NCBI GenBank assembly: GCA_009823395.1
Contig: CM020506.1
Location: 1,601,501 to 1,665,500, forward strand
DNA length: 64,000 nucleotides
Reading direction: 5' to 3'
Source of the DNA: Thamnaconus septentrionalis
Lineage: Eukaryota; Chordata; Actinopteri; Tetraodontiformes; Monacanthidae
Part shown: positions 1-18,442 of the stretch, one piece after another
How the letters are laid out: every line of letters starts with the position of its first letter
Position numbering within the stretch: position 1 is the first letter of the stretch
The notes under the pieces: model-generated
Seen by the model: the letters and a program-made list of their open reading frames with translations, nothing else
Database searches by the model: none
What the model was told of the DNA's origin: nothing
Translations under genes and position numbers: made by a program

Positions 1-19
1 CGTCTCCTTTCTGTGCCAG

Positions 20-1996
<1,977 letters not shown>

Positions 1997-4900
1997 TTAT
2001 CGGACGCAAAAAAAAAAAGAGAAGATAAAACAGACTGAAACCGTCCCGTGACCACCGCACATTGCCAGAGACTTCATCCTCCTGCAGGCACACTGAGGCT
2101 TCAATCATCGCGAACACCGCTAGACCCAGGGACCTCCGTTTGACTCTTTGGTGTAGCTGTGTTCACGTGTGACGGCAACATGCCGTGCAGCGTCTTTACC
2201 ACCACTTGTGTCTGGAGTGATGCGAGACTGAGGGACACATTGTGCATTTTAATGTTCATATTTTTTATTTTTCAAACCACCAATGCCTGTACAGTGAAAA
2301 TTCTCTCCTCAAATTCAGTGTTTTTCTTTCCCTGTGAAATTTGACACTTTTAGTTTTACTTAATTAGCATGTTAGGCATTTTTTGAAAATGTGATCATTT
2401 AAATCTTTCTTGGACGATTGCTTTTCCAACAGATACGAGCTGTGTCCCACATCGCATACTTGTCTAAGTATACCTAAATGCAGTACACGTACTGCGCTGC
2501 ACTCTGGTTTTGATATGTGGTGTTGCACAACATCGCACACCGCTGATTTGCTCTTGCCAGAATTGACAAAGTTCTTGTCGTTAACCAGCCACAGGCTCTT
2601 TTGTCCTGTCCCACGTTTTGAACTGAGAACTTCAGATGTTAAAGATGACAGTTAAGCGCACAAACACCAAGCACATAGAACAACATAAAACACCCGATTA
2701 AAATGTGCCACCTTACATCACAAGCTAGCAAACGGATGCTCATCTTAGCTAACATGCTAATGCCATTATGTCACTTTAGCCACCAATATGACGTTCAGTC
2801 CGTGGTTTCAGGCTCAATTTTTCCGACCATCTTGAGGATAAATCATCAGTAACACACTGCTTTTTGTCTCACCTCTCTGTGTGAATGCAATTTCTCACTA
2901 ATGGACTCAAACAAATATGAAGCACTGACTGAGCGCAGAAGTATACGATTTCGGACAAACCTCTGGTTCTCCACTTGTTATCTCCTGTACAGTAGAGACA
3001 GAGGATTAACTCTGTAAAATATAACAAACGGCAGAGCTTCCTACAATCTCACAAGACTTAATGCCCTTCTTTAATCCAGGGTAAAAGAAGCTAAGCTAAC
3101 CGGCCGCTCCTGGCTCCAGCTACACTTTGACTGATCTCTGTGAACCTCCAGCAGATAACCATCCTCCCCCAATGTCAGACTCCTCCTCTATGTGCTTTAG
3201 GTGTCGCAGAATTAGCATTCATGTTGCAGAATTAGCGCTGATGACGTCGTCTGAACCCTCTGAGCGGTGCCTTTCTCTGAAATGGAAATGTCCACTCTGT
3301 CAAACTGTTTACACGGGCCTCTGTGTTCTCCTCCTCCGTGGCCTCTCCACGCAAATCACGTCAATAATGCATCGCCAGTGTGAACCCACAGGTATTTTGT
3401 ACCTAGCCTCATTTTTCTAGGGAGTTTGTGAATTTATTTTCTGCATTTGAGGGACTCCGGCAAGCAAGCGAGTGCGGTTTCCCCCCGGGGTTATGTGCAT
3501 GCTGGAGCTCCAAGACTTTGCCCGCGGCTCTGACATGATCCTAACCCAGTGCAAGGTCTTACTTTCTCCTTCCAAATTACACAGAGGACGCCTCCCTTAA
3601 CGTGATCCCATCTGACGAGACAATTTTTAGCTGTGCACTAACACATGCATATTAAATATAGGCTACACATTTCTGTGTATTTGAATACTTCCGCTTTAAT
3701 CATTTTGGACGAGTGAAGAGTTGGAGCCTGCGGGACATATGAGAGCCCAGGTTACCCCAGGTTACCACAGGTGTCGCTGAAACAGGACGCCGTCCTCCGC
3801 GAGGGATGCGGGTGTCAGCTTACCATCACAGACGGAGAAAGCGCCGCACAAGAAGACAGAAAGAGGAGCCGTCTCTGAAATATTGATGAGACGGTTGCCT
3901 ATTCTGCTGCAGCAGTGAAGTTCATTTTTCAGATGTTCCCCGAGGAAAAAATGGCCCTTGTACGCCTTTGGAGAGCGCCGGCCCTCCTCAGCCCTGCTTT
4001 CGAAGGGGGGAGGAAAAAAAATGTTGCCTTACTGAGATCAACATCAATGCCTCAATCAAAGACTCGTCACCTTCAGCAGGGCTCAGGGGCTACGTGGTCA
4101 AACCTCTGAGGCAGTGGTTCTCAAACCTTCTCTGTCACGCCCCACCTTGGATCAAGAACATTTTACATGCCAGAAGCCCCAAATTTGACGTGGCTGTGTC
4201 TTGAGGGATCCCGATGAACCTGCAAGTGGTCCCATGTCTCTTTGGACAAAGTTGACTTTTGACCCCATAGACTTGCATGGCATTAGGGTTAGTGATAAGG
4301 CTGGAATTAGGGTTAGGGTTAGGGTTACTGCTGGAATTAGGGTTAGGGTTTTGGGGTTCCTCATGGGGCTAGAAGCCCCAAATTTGACGTGGCTGTGTCT
4401 TGAGGGATCCCGATGAACCTGCAAGTGGTCCCATGTCTCTCGGACAAAGTTGACTTTTGACCCCATAGACTTGCATGGCAGTCTGAGGAGACCTCGGGAA
4501 ATGGGACAGGATGGTGAACAGAACTAGTTAAGACTGTGTGAAATCAATACAATACAGCCGCAGCACCTCCTTTGAAGCACTCGACGCTCTTAATTTTTGT
4601 TTAACACTTGTCAATGAGCCTTTATTTTACATCTTTATGTCTGTTTGCTTTTGCCGAAAACAAAATTGTGATGTTGAGCAAAACCTTTTCAGAGGCAAAC
4701 AAGAAAATGATGAAGTATGTCATCAGAGAACCCACTGGAAAGGCCCAAGAACGTGTAATTTTGAAATTAAAGTAATATAAAACATGCTTGTTGTGATGGT
4801 AGTTTGGATTATTCTCACATGTACATAATTTTAGCCGATAGGTATTTTCTTTTCTTTTTTCAGACACTTTAATCTGTCTGAGGGAAAACAGATCACGGCC

Positions 4901-5030
4901 TGACCATCTTCTGCAGCTGCTAAACCGTTTTTAGTTGAAGTGCACAGTTTGCCACTAGAGGTCACTGTTCAACAGACAAAGTAGACGCTAACGTGACCGA
5001 CGCTCCAAACTTTGCATATTCAAAATAAAA
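1997..5030 (+). other. Probable pacsin1 3' UTR and flank
   Basis: No coding exon is seen between the pacsin1 stop and spdef. The sequence is ordinary AT-rich UTR-like DNA. An AATAAA lies near 5024 and could be the cleavage signal, which would give a UTR of about 3 kb, but this is a guess. The stretch includes a dispersed repeat at 4112-4479. Confidence 0.35.
4112..4479. repeat. Dispersed repeat, two core copies around a TTAGGG spacer
   Basis: It begins CAGTGGTTCTCAAAC, the end sequence typical of charlie-type hAT elements. Two copies of a core of about 108 bp follow, at 4172-4280 and 4371-4479; they contain AAATTTGACGTGGCTGTGTC and GACCCCATAGACTTGCATGG. Between them is a spacer rich in TTAGGG (about 4281-4352). 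Related cores occur at 39590-39700 and 62230-62340. The flanks CTCTGAGG and GTCTGAGG differ at one base and could be an 8-bp target duplication, but no matching right inverted end is visible. Confidence 0.8.
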
Positions 5031-7219
5031 TCATCAAGGTAACATTTAAAACATGCCCTTAACTGGCACAGGCCAATTTACATGCTGTCCTCTGACATGT
5101 ACCATGTACGTGTACAGTACAGTACACTAAATTCTACCTTCACAGTCCTATTTTTCCACAGTGTTTGAATTTTTTTATTTTTTATTTTTTATCACAGTTT
5201 ATCATAGTTTGACCATCTTTTTTTTAAAAAACATTTTAATTTGAACATGTGTCCCCGTCAGCCTCAAGAGGGTGCTCCTCGAGTGTCCTTCTTGTGTCGG
5301 CCCCAACTGAATGAATGCAAAATGATGAAACCATCAGGAAGGGCATCAGACTGTTGGCAAAAAAACAAAGAAACAAAACCCTGCCAAACTAAATACAAAT
5401 AATACTGGGCTCTCAAGTGTCGGGCATTGAGCGTGACAGTCACTCTTTTGGGTGTTTTGTCACGCTCTCCCGCCACACATTGTACATACATATACATATA
5501 TATATATATATACGATCGCCATCTCCAGGCGCCTGATGCATTGACATCTCATCAGGCTTATTCAGTGTGAAGGTGTAGGTAAATGAAACTAAAGGACTAC
5601 AACAATTATGGCTCCTTGGTTAAATGTCCTTTTGCAGTAGCAGACTGGGGGTTGAATTCATACAGTTGCTGGGGTAAGCTGCGGTGAAAGGGCGGGCGAG
5701 GCCCATCAATGCTTTCTGCCCCCTGCTCCTCTAAGCGCCTTGTTTGCCTTCTGCAAGTCCGTAATCCTCGCGAACAATTCATCGGCGTATCGGGTATTAA
5801 TACTGACAGTAGCTGAAATGATCGCAGACGGCCCGATCAAAGGTGAGCGTCTGCACTCTACTTGATCCTTGACAGTCCCACCCACTGAGCAAAGACACAG
5901 CCAAGATACATTTGTGAGTGTTTGCTTTTCATCAGGAGGTGTCAGCTGCAGTGAAAAGTGCAGTTAAAATATCCTTTATATTGTGACTGCAAATGAGTGG
6001 ATGAGTGAAGTCCTGGCAAAAACTACAGGTCGGTTTCGAAACAGTAAATTATCCAATTAGGAGCCACATCTTCTTCAGCCGTCTGCTGGCTGACTTGTTG
6101 GAGAGGAGGGAACATATAAAATAAAAGCAGAGATTAAGCAGCTTCACTAAAGCTCTTCCACTAAAGTCAGCTGGATAGGACAATATTAGTTTTTAATCTG
6201 GTAACTCTAAAGAGGTAAAGTTTAAAGAAGTTTCAGCCATTATTTGCATGTCAGTGCGTTGGCAGATACCGAGTATTAAAATGAATGCCTGTCCTCTTAA
6301 AGGTTTGCAGCCAGGGAAGTAAATTAAATTAAACTTTGAAGTTTTATGTCCTTCAGCCTTGTATAAAGAATAAACCATTTTATTTGAACTTGCAGAATTT
6401 GTGTCAAAGCCTATTGAAACATTTTTCACGATAAAAAAAAAAAAAAAATTAAAAGCAGCTCTTATTTTCTTTTTAGAATATAATCTGAGGAACTGGCAGA
6501 GGAATAAACTGAGACATATACACATATAATTATTTTATATATGGGTCTCCATAGTGGGAAACAGCCACATTATAGAAAGTAATATTATATGCAAACATCA
6601 AAAAAAAAAAAAAAAAAAAAAAAAGCAGAGTTGGCAGCAAAATACACACTCTAGTTGGGCTTTTCAGCGTTAAAACAAAACAATATCTCTATTTCAAACC
6701 TGAATGAAAAGAGCATTTTATGTGAGCGTTATTCGTCGATGAAGTGCTAGTCAACAGTGACTGGTGTTTGAGAACGCCCCGTCATGTCTGACTGACAGTG
6801 TGTTCAGTAGCCGGGGCGGCGCCGGCGGTGGAATATCAACAATCTCAACACGATGCGCTCCAGTTCAAACAGAAAAAGCGGTTCGGGATGAAAAAACAAA
6901 CACAAATGTAGTGGCGCAAGTTTTTTTTTTTTCTTCTTCTTTGTCTTTCAACTACACTTCTAGGGAAGAGGCAGCTGAAAATCACATTGCGAGAAAAGTA
7001 TACAGGCAGATCACGCAAGCGACAGGGCGGCGCCGTCGGCCCGTCGATGAGTCGCTCTGCGGCCGGTGAAAACAAAAGACACAGCGGCCGCGTGCTGCCG
7101 CCTCCTTTTCGGGCCCCCGGGCTCGCTGTCTGTCGCAGCGCCGCTGGAGGTGGAAGTGCACGCGTCCCGGCACGTCGCCTCTCTCCTCGTCTGGAGGTGG
7201 GAGGCGGTCTGAATGTTTT
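5031..7219. other. Intergenic, with probable spdef 3' UTR at its right end
   Basis: No gene is seen on either strand. The right part is probably spdef 3' UTR, read on the minus strand. TTTATT at 6379-6384 is an AATAAA on the minus strand and a possible cleavage signal about 840 bases after the stop. There is a poly(A) run at 6599-6624. The stretch 5270-5400 vaguely resembles a common fish repeat (AGGAAGGGCATC, then TGCCAAACT). Confidence 0.35.
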
Positions 7220-9723
<2,504 letters not shown>

Positions 9724-12700
9724 GGCCTGTATCTGTAAGAAAGTGAAAGAAGTTCTTTCAACTGAGAACTTTGTTTGTCTTTGAGTTGGAACACAACAAG
9801 CAAAAGACACAAAATCCTGCTGCTCGTCGTACTTTTAGCTCAAACCGCTTCTTCTTTTCAGTCAGTACCTTGGCCAGCGGTGCCCTTTACCGCGGTTCTC
9901 CACCTGCTAAACAAACAGCTGTCTTGGTCTAGCAAGCAAGTCCGCCGGTGCTCCTGCAGCAGCATGAAGGATCTCTTCACCATGTGTCATGGGAAGGACT
10001 GAGGTGAGCCGATGCCTGACGCTCTATAAGAAGCCGCAGCCTAATGGAGATGCTGAGGTGGATGTGTGAGTTAAAAACACACACAGTGCTGGCGGGCATG
10101 GGGCAAAATGGATTTGACTGAGTCTTATTTGTGGGTCAGTGGCCCAGAATGGCCCGTGTCTCGAGGGTGGGCGACTTGCATAGAGACCTGAAGCAGCTCG
10201 ACCGCCTGCCTCGTCTTTCAAGGTGCCGTCCCCGCGGCCCGCTGTCTCCACTGTCAGCTGGAGTTTTTAATCAAGTTAGAGAATTTGGGGTTGCTCCAGC
10301 TTTTCTCGCTCATCCCCACCCCCCGCTCTCCCACCCCCTTTCTCTGGTTCTCCTCCACCCTTGACATGGGAATCATCGGGAACCGCTCGAGGATTCTGCT
10401 TAAAAAAAAACAAAAAAAAACACTGCAGGTTTTATCTGACTACTGTGGAACAACTGGCTATGAGAGAAAGGTCTAAACCTGTTTACTCACAATCCAGAAT
10501 CGAAGTAAGTCAGCACTAGCATGAGCCAGAAGCTAATTCATGGTTTATTTTGAAGACTCAGAAACCCTCTAAAATCTAGCGAGCAAAATTCTTCCTACCA
10601 TTAGGAAGATATGGAAGAGTTCAGTCGCTTTGTCTATGCAACTCTTGAGAGGAAAAACTCATTTTAAAACAGCGATGGCTAGTGACGTCTTCTCAAACGC
10701 AGCATCCCTAACTCTGGGTGACACCTGGATGATACCCAGAGTCGGGCCATGGCGTCCCTGCACCAGAGGTTCACTCTAAAGACTGAACTATTTACTGCCA
10801 CAAGCTTTTTTTTTTTTCCATCCCAGCATAAGTGTTCCTTTATGGATGTCAGCTGTGGCACAAGCCGTGTAATCTCGGAGCGAACTCGCTTATGGCACCC
10901 ATAGTGGCCTGCCTGCTGCCACAGCTGGCATATGGGAAGGCGCACTGCTGTCGCACACCGCCTTATCAGGCCGAGGGCCAGGACGTGCGCTCCCACAGAG
11001 CACATGTTCAAGGAGAGGTTGTGTTTGCCAGAAAGTCTCATAAAACCTGCAAATGTGACGCAGCTTCAAAGCTGCGATTCTGAAGCTTTGAAATGCATTT
11101 GGGAAACGTTCAGTAGATGCCAGAGGTCACTCTCCTCGCATGTCTTTTTTTTAAATTTATTTTTCACTACACTTGAGTCATGGCAACAAAATCACATTCA
11201 GACACTGATTTTGAAGAAAACTTCTGCAACAGAGTTAAATGAAGCTATCTTCCCCGCTGCTAAGAAATATCTCCCCACTTCCACTCTCTTTGGTCCTCAA
11301 CCCCCTCTAATGCAGGACCAACCCCGGAGTTCGCCTTTTATCCCCGAACTTTCCCGTAAACTCTTACCCACTCTCCCTTTCACTCCATCAGGAGTCAGAT
11401 TAAAAGGCAGAGGTATCCCAGCCCGGACGCCGAGTGTCAACGAAGCTCTGCAACAGCTTGCGCTAAGCCCATTAGCAAAGCAAATTTAGCCATATTACCT
11501 TCTTCCAAAAGGAAGAGGAGGCACACGAAAAAGGCACAAACACACACCCCTGTGGAGAGGGATTAAGACCCTGACTGATCTCTAAATGAGTTTGGTCAAG
11601 ACGCTGATATTCATTTCAGGAGCATTAGAGTTCGCTCCATTTGCGCTGCAGAGTCAGCCTTTGACACAGACGGTGAGGGACTCAGGCCATTCTGCCCTTC
11701 GCCCTGGGAAACACATTTCTTCTACATGGTTGGCTTTATTTAGCGTTGGTTGAGGTCTTTGTGAGGAACAGAGGAACGGAACCCAACATCTCGTGTTTTT
11801 ATTTTTCCAGTTTGTTATTTAGTCAAATTGATGGGTTTTTATTTGCATGAATGAAACAAACTGGGCGACAGTGGCCCTATATGATTTCACTTGGATCAAA
11901 TTGAAGGTATCGCATTACATGTGTCCCAAAGCTCTTCTAGTATCTCACATCATCATACAGTCAAAGGCCACATTTGTAAGGATTAACTGGCATGAGCATT
12001 GGCATTTCATTTGCTCATACTTTGTTTACATTTGCACAAAGGGTTGCTCCAATTGTAAGGAGGTCTTTATCTTTATCTTTAATTATATTATGATTTAGAC
12101 AATTGCGTGGTCATATCTGTTTGCAAACTTTCGTTCTACTATTACTTAAGGGAGTTTGTATAAGGCATATGCTAAAATATCCTTAACATGTGGTAATTGT
12201 ATTTATGTTTAATGTGATTTTTACACATTCTTAATTAAGATAATGACTGTATTTATTTAAATTGTTTGGATTGTCCCCCCACGTGGAGTTAAATATCCAT
12301 GAGAAGAAAACCACCCCCAATTTTCTAAAACAATGAGAGTGAATATCTTATTACAAGACATCCAGCAGTGCTTCAGCCATGCAAGAAAGTAAAGACTGAG
12401 TGGGGACATTGAGGCAAATCCTCATTTTTAAATCCTGACCGTTGCCAAAGAAAGCTAATCGCTCTGGCTTGAAATTAACCTATTGTCCCTCTTATCATTC
12501 TGGCTGAAACAATAACATGGCCGAGGCTGGCACAAGCATTTAAAGTGAAGTTAATGAGTATCGAGTCTAACAGGTGAAAAAAAAAAAGAAAAAACCTTGC
12601 CGATTCGATCCGGGCCAAAAAAAAAAGAAAGAAAATCTCTCGTGTGATTGTTTGAGAACAACTAATAACTTTCTCGCCTCCCCACACAAGGGAAAGAGCT

Positions 12701-13610
12701 CGGCCTTGTTTGAGTCTGGAGTTTAAGGAGTGTGTACAGCCAGGCGTGACTGTTTGCCGTGTGAGCGTTTGAGGCTGACTCCCCCCCCCCCCCACCCCCC
12801 TCCTTGTTATTGTTTCTCATGGGAAACTTGGACAAACTAAGGGAAGCCATTGTTCCAAACACGAGCAGTGAGAAAGAGGGAAAGTTTCATCTGTGCGGCG
12901 AGCTGCAGCGGCTCAGCGCGACCACCTCCGGGAAGAAAGCCTGCTGGCCGCAGGAAGTGATTGGGATCTGTGGATTGCCGCCATATGGGCTCCATCTTTA
13001 TGGCGGCAGCCGCGTGTGCAGGTGCGCCGTTCACATTGTAAGTCACATTATAAGCGGCGCTGACAGCGCGTTATCGCTCCTCCAAGTCGCCGTTCACACT
13101 GCCACTGTTGAAGCCGCTTTGTAACAGCATCATATTACCCCCCCCCAACCCCCCCGGGCTGCGTGTGTTCACAAACGGTGGAGGATTAATGGTTCCCCGC
13201 GCCGATTCACTTTTGCTGTTTGTCAGGTGTCAGGTGCGCTGGCTGCGAGCCAGTAACCTTGGTGACAGGAGCTAAACTTTGCTGTTTTGGTGAGAGTCGT
13301 GCCCTGACAGTTAGCGATGCAGATGGAGAACTGAGATTAGGCCCGAATGATGCAACGTAATGATCCATAAATAGCTCGCTCAGTTTTTTTTTTAATGTTT
13401 TTTTTTGGGGTGGAGGGCGGGTGGACGACAGAGATGGAGAGAGGACAGAATCTGCCGCAGCGCCTGAGGCAAGAGCAGTAAGTTGAAATTAAAAAAAAAA
13501 AAATAAAAAAAAAAAATTTGCGCTGGCACAGTTGTGGGTAGCGGTTTAATCGATCAGGAAGCGGTTGGAGAAGCACTGTTCAAACTCTGTTTGACTTTTT
13601 ACCCACTTCT

Positions 13611-13612
<2 letters not shown>

Positions 13613-13657
<45 letters not shown>
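13613..13657. repeat. (TG)n microsatellite
   Basis: A pure TG dinucleotide tract of about 22 units in intergenic DNA. Confidence 0.97.
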
Positions 13658-13659
<2 letters not shown>

Positions 13660-14289
13660 TAATCATTGCCTGAGTGGCACCATGAGCAGAATTCAGCATC
13701 AGTCTCTTTCGGTCTCTTTAAACATGACCATTAAAGCTTTTCAAATGGTGATAAAATGATGAGTCTCACTAATATACACAGTGCAATTATAAAAAAATTA
13801 AGCTGTAATTTTCTCTTGCATCCCACCATTAAAAAAAAAAAAAAAAAAAAAAGAGATAAACCTCCATGGGTTTTTTTTTTTGTCATTCTTGATGCTCTTC
13901 CTTGCATTGTTGGCATCAATTATTATCTCAGTTTACCATTGCAGGTTTTGACTCCTCATCAACAGCTCTTCTGCAGAAGCTCTTTATCGTTCTCTCTCCT
14001 TTCTGTTCGATTGAAGAGTTTACATATTGTTTTGAAAAAAAAAAAAGTAGGACTAAACTGCACTGAGGAAAAATAAATTAGGCTTTTTTTTTTTTTTTTT
14101 CCCCGACAAACACAAATTGAGACTCTCTGCTTTATTAGACAAAGTTAAGACCTTCTTCGGTGTGATCACCTGTTATGACAATGCAGATGCATTTTACGCC
14201 GCAGCTTGCACTATGATCTCAGTGTTCTCAATCACTCTCGCAGAGTATGAAGCAGTAATACATCCCTCCCTCCCACATACCCACGATCC

Positions 14290-14386
14290 GCTGCACTCAG
14301 AGTGGCCAGGGGGTTTGCTGGAGCCTTTTCCAGCTGTCATGGGGTGAAGGCAGCGTGCACCCTGGATAAGTAGCCAGTATTGAGAG
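14290..14386 (+). repeat. Fragment of a common teleost dispersed repeat
   Basis: It contains TTGCTGGAGCC, CAGCTGTCAT and GTGCACCCTGGATAAGT. This matches the widespread fish repeat that reads roughly GCTGGAGCCTATCCCAGC followed by ACACCCTGGACAGG. The same family is seen at 28060-28130. Confidence 0.65.
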
Positions 14387-15086
14387 TACAATATATTATC
14401 ATTGTTTTGCTAATTGAATGGGACAGCATTAAGGAAGCCTTTAGTCCAGTAATCCTGAATACTTAGGTTAGACTCGCAAGTCACAGCATGAAACCTCTTC
14501 ATTTCCATGCACACTCATCTAAAAGACATCCTGAATTTGAAGATCCCAGCGCCCTCATTTGTCTAATTTTCAGGAAGATCACCGTCTCTGGCACACACAC
14601 GCACACCCCATACTTACCGTGACACAGAGTGAACGGGATGTCTTCTCACCTGGGAAGGATGCTCCGACGGTCGGAGGCAAAGTTGGAGTCGTGCGGCAGC
14701 CGGATGCAGACGCTGCCTCGGCTCACGGTGGACGGGCGGACGGGCCCTGGTCCGTCGATTCTGTCAGAGACCGGCTCAGGTGCGGCAGGCGGGCGCCACA
14801 CCGGCGGCGCAAGCTCCAGTCTTTGCCCGAGGTGCCGCGGAGCCCTGAGCCTGAGGCCTTCGGTCGCACCCTCCCTGGTTCTCAGGTACAATTGACCTGG
14901 AAGCAGGAGCCTAAAGCACAACTGCAAAAACTAAAGCTCAAGTGGGAGCACCTGCCGGGGGTGTGTGCAGAGACAGGAGGACAGGGGGGCGAGTGGCTGG
15001 GCGACTGAGTGCAAAGGAATTCCAGCTCCGTCCATGGCAATTGATATTTATAAGGCGCCCTGCCCTGTTTGCTTATGCATACAGTC

Positions 15087-15108
15087 GTGTGTGTGCGTGT
15101 GTGCGTGT

Positions 15109-15146
<38 letters not shown>
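15087..15146. repeat. Imperfect (TG)n microsatellite
   Basis: GTGTGCGTGTG units grade into a pure TG tract. Confidence 0.95.
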
Positions 15147-15147
<1 letters not shown>

Positions 15148-18100
15148 AAACACTACAAGTTGACCCTCAGTGTTGAGGTGATTTTAAAGTCCCCAAAGAT
15201 CAGTGAGTTTGACAGTCAAAGGAAGGAATCAATCAACGTAGGAGCACCTTCACCTTCTTTATGACAACAGACACTGATGAAGAGCACTTTCAACACCCGC
15301 GTGACCTTCTGAGGAAGATGGAAGATTCGACCGGGAAACATGTCAAAGTATGGAAACGTGTCAAAATATTGTGCGTCTGACTGTGATGACAGAAAAAGTA
15401 CTAACAATCGTATTTGTTAAATGAAGACAAAATGAATCCCTTTTTAGGTGGTGCTTTATTTTGACAGCCAGAAATACATATACAGGACAAACAAACATGC
15501 AGTGTGTATTTTTTTTGCCTCCAGCAGTTATTAGGGCTGGTAGCAACGGAACACAAATGTGTGTTTATGGTTATATTTGATTTGTCAATTGTGCCTTGTT
15601 TGCAATTTGCCACTGAAAAAGTAAAAGGCAATGCAGTGGCTCTGCTGCTGTGTCATAATTAATTTTTACTGCAGCTGCGGAAAAAGGGAGCTCAGTACGG
15701 TGCCCCTGTAGTCTGAGCCTGGCTCAGAGCCAGAGTGGGAACGGACGTCGGACTCGTTGAGATGATGAATCTAGAAAAAAAAAAAAAAAAGAAAGAAAAA
15801 TCAGGTTCCTATTTTTTGTTTTTATTGTTTCGTTATATGAAGCTGTATCTGCCTCTGACTCTAATGTTATGTTGTTGTTGGGGTTTTTTTTTTTAATAGT
15901 TTCAGAATCTGGATTGTTTACATCTGATTATGTTCATTATTGTGCACATTTCCCCATAGTGGAATGATAAAGACTCATCTTATATTATCTTCACCTACAC
16001 TTTCCCATCAAGTAAATAAACTGGAATTGAATTCTAAAAAAAAAATCAAATAAATGACCACATTCTGAACGTTTGAAAGAAATGTCAGAGGTTAAAAACA
16101 CGTATGTACTGATAGTAGAAGAGATTTCTACTGTGATAAACAATTGTTTTCAGCTATTTTAATAAATTACCAAATTAGGAAATTGTTTTCTCTCCTATCA
16201 GTAACTTGGGTCTTTCTTCTTCTTTTTTTTTTTTTAAATTATTGCCACCAAGGAAAAATATACAGCATCTCTTTAAAATCTTTAAATCAGTAAAAGATTG
16301 AATGAGCCCAGTGGGTTTTATCTTTTCTTTTCTTCGTCAGATGAAACAAGAACAAAGTCCACAAAACACAAAATAGGTTGCCGTCATTTTTCCTGAGGGC
16401 TCCCACATTTTGCATATTTAATTTGAATGCACTACAAACTGCACGACTACATTTAGACCAACAACAGTAATATTTACCCCTGACTTAATTGTTTCCCACT
16501 GATTTCCCAGGAAATTGTACAAGGCCTTTCTCAGGTACCTGGAGGATTTCTCACCTAATGATGCCCCAAACATACAAAGATCTATATCACTGCCCTTTCT
16601 TTGGAATACTGAAAACTGCAGCTACAGTTGAGAAACCTCAAAAATCACCTGCGTCCATTTGGAGGTGACTCTAGAACGCCGGGGGGTAGAAGCTGTGCAA
16701 CAGGGGGAAAGTGTGTTTGCAAAACTGCTCATGGAAGGTTTGAACAATGTGTCTTTGTCACGAGCACAGACCCGAGTCTCAAAGGAATCTTGGCTGTTAG
16801 CGGCAAACAGCGGCGGCCCGGGACAATGAAAGCACTCTAAAGCTCTCGTATATCTAATCTTCCGCCACTAATCCAACCTTATATTAACTGAATACATTTC
16901 CTAAAATGGCCGAGGGCTGCAGCTACAACCTCAAATTCTTTCCTTGGTCCCGTTTCCAAGTTCTCTTGCTCCCCGAGCGTGATGTGTGATTAGCCTCATT
17001 GAAAAGGGTAATTGTGAGATTAAAAAAAAAGGAAAGAAGATTAAAAGGAGGGCGTGTGGAAAGAGTGCGTCAGGACTTCTCAGCAGCTTTGTGTTTGTAG
17101 ACACACCAAATCAAACTGGGAGCCGTGACAGCCGCCTTTCATTCCAAAAATCCAGAGTCATTTTGTGCTTTAGGTGTCGAGACGGCTTGTGCCTTCGTGC
17201 ACGGGGCCGTTGCTTCCTAAACATTTAAATAATTATGTCACAGTTCTAAAAACTGCACCTCAGTTCCAGAAAAAAAATAGCGATTGTGATTTAATGACAG
17301 GGAAACCATTGAAGAAGCCATCCAGGAAGGGGAATCGTGTTTGCTCTCGGCTTAACTTGGCCCTAAAAAATTTGCATGGCAGTTCCTTCAACTCGCGTCT
17401 GACCTTTTCTTGGATTCAAAAGCAACATTGTCATGGTTGAGAGACGAGTGGGGAGAAGGAAGCAACAGACTGGATGTCAAACACAAAAGCCACAATGGTC
17501 GCACAGTCACCCAGCGCATGGTTGTGCAGGTGTCCCCACTGTAAACAGGCGCTCGGTCGTCTCTGCAGAATCAATAAACAGAGTCGAGTAGGTAACTGCT
17601 GCATTGTTAGGGAGTTCCTTCATATTGCGTGACTTGTGCTTTTACAAAGCTCTCGCTGTTTGGAAAGAGCCAACAGAGAACAGACAACTCCGCAGGGAAG
17701 GCGTTCGGACCCCAAGACGATCAAATGAAAAGTGGGACAGCAGTGTTTTTTTTTTTTAACTTCCAGCTGAACAACAGACCGAGGTTTTACTGTTGTTGCG
17801 TGAGCTGTGTGTGGTAGAAACTTTTTCACCTTTTCAGCACATTAATCAATTTTCCTGTTTAGGTTTTAATGTGAAAATGCCGCCCGCTTGTGATTGAACT
17901 GCCTCTGTAGCAGCTTCAACGCTAACGTATGTAGCTGCTTGCTAGGCTCACAGTCAGTCCCTGCCTTTTCTCCTCCGTCTTCTTGGGTGGATTTTAATGC
18001 GAAGCGGCAGGAGTTGTTGTTCTGCTTTGCAACTAGCGAAAATACCAAAAAAATAGAGTGGAGCTTCTCAAAATGGATCTCAGACCCTCAAAACAAACGT

Positions 18101-18434
18101 CGCTGCAGCGCAAAGTTAGCGCTCTTGTGGACCCCGTGTTGAAAACATCAAACCTTCAGTTCCCGCCGTTGCGTTCACACTGCAACAATCATAAACAAAT
18201 GCATGACTATCGTCTTTCTTCTGAGAGCTACAGAGGCCCTTGAACGCTGCGCCGAGGAGGCTTTTTTTACCGCACCGTCACCCCCTTGAACTCTTGAACT
18301 CTCGAGCGATCTAGCGAAAAACCGCTTCCCGTTCACGCTCCCTCCAACGGCCGGGGCAACTCGAGAGGGCCGATCCGCTGGGCGGCTGCAGAGACATGCC
18401 CGCAGACGTCCAGGGAGCCGACACAAACGTGCGC

Positions 18435-18442
18435 TGACGTCA
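18435..18442. promoter_or_regulatory. Full palindromic CRE (TGACGTCA)
   Basis: A perfect CREB/ATF consensus lies inside a locally GC-richer stretch at about 18290-18680. No gene start could be tied to it, so its function is unproven. Chance occurrence is possible. Confidence 0.3.

Noticed and set aside
4281..4352. TTAGGG units as a telomere or chromosome-fusion scar
   Set aside because: The units are short, interrupted and repeated in another copy of the same dispersed repeat.
4152..4466. Similar minus-strand frames at 4152, 39440 and 62152 sharing GSKVNF and HRDPSRHSHVKFG
   Set aside because: They recur because they translate the same noncoding dispersed repeat. There is no start, domain or codon pattern of a gene.
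14559..15008. GC-rich 149-residue plus-strand frame
   Set aside because: No recognisable domain, and the opposite strand and other frames are equally open. It is probably GC composition only.
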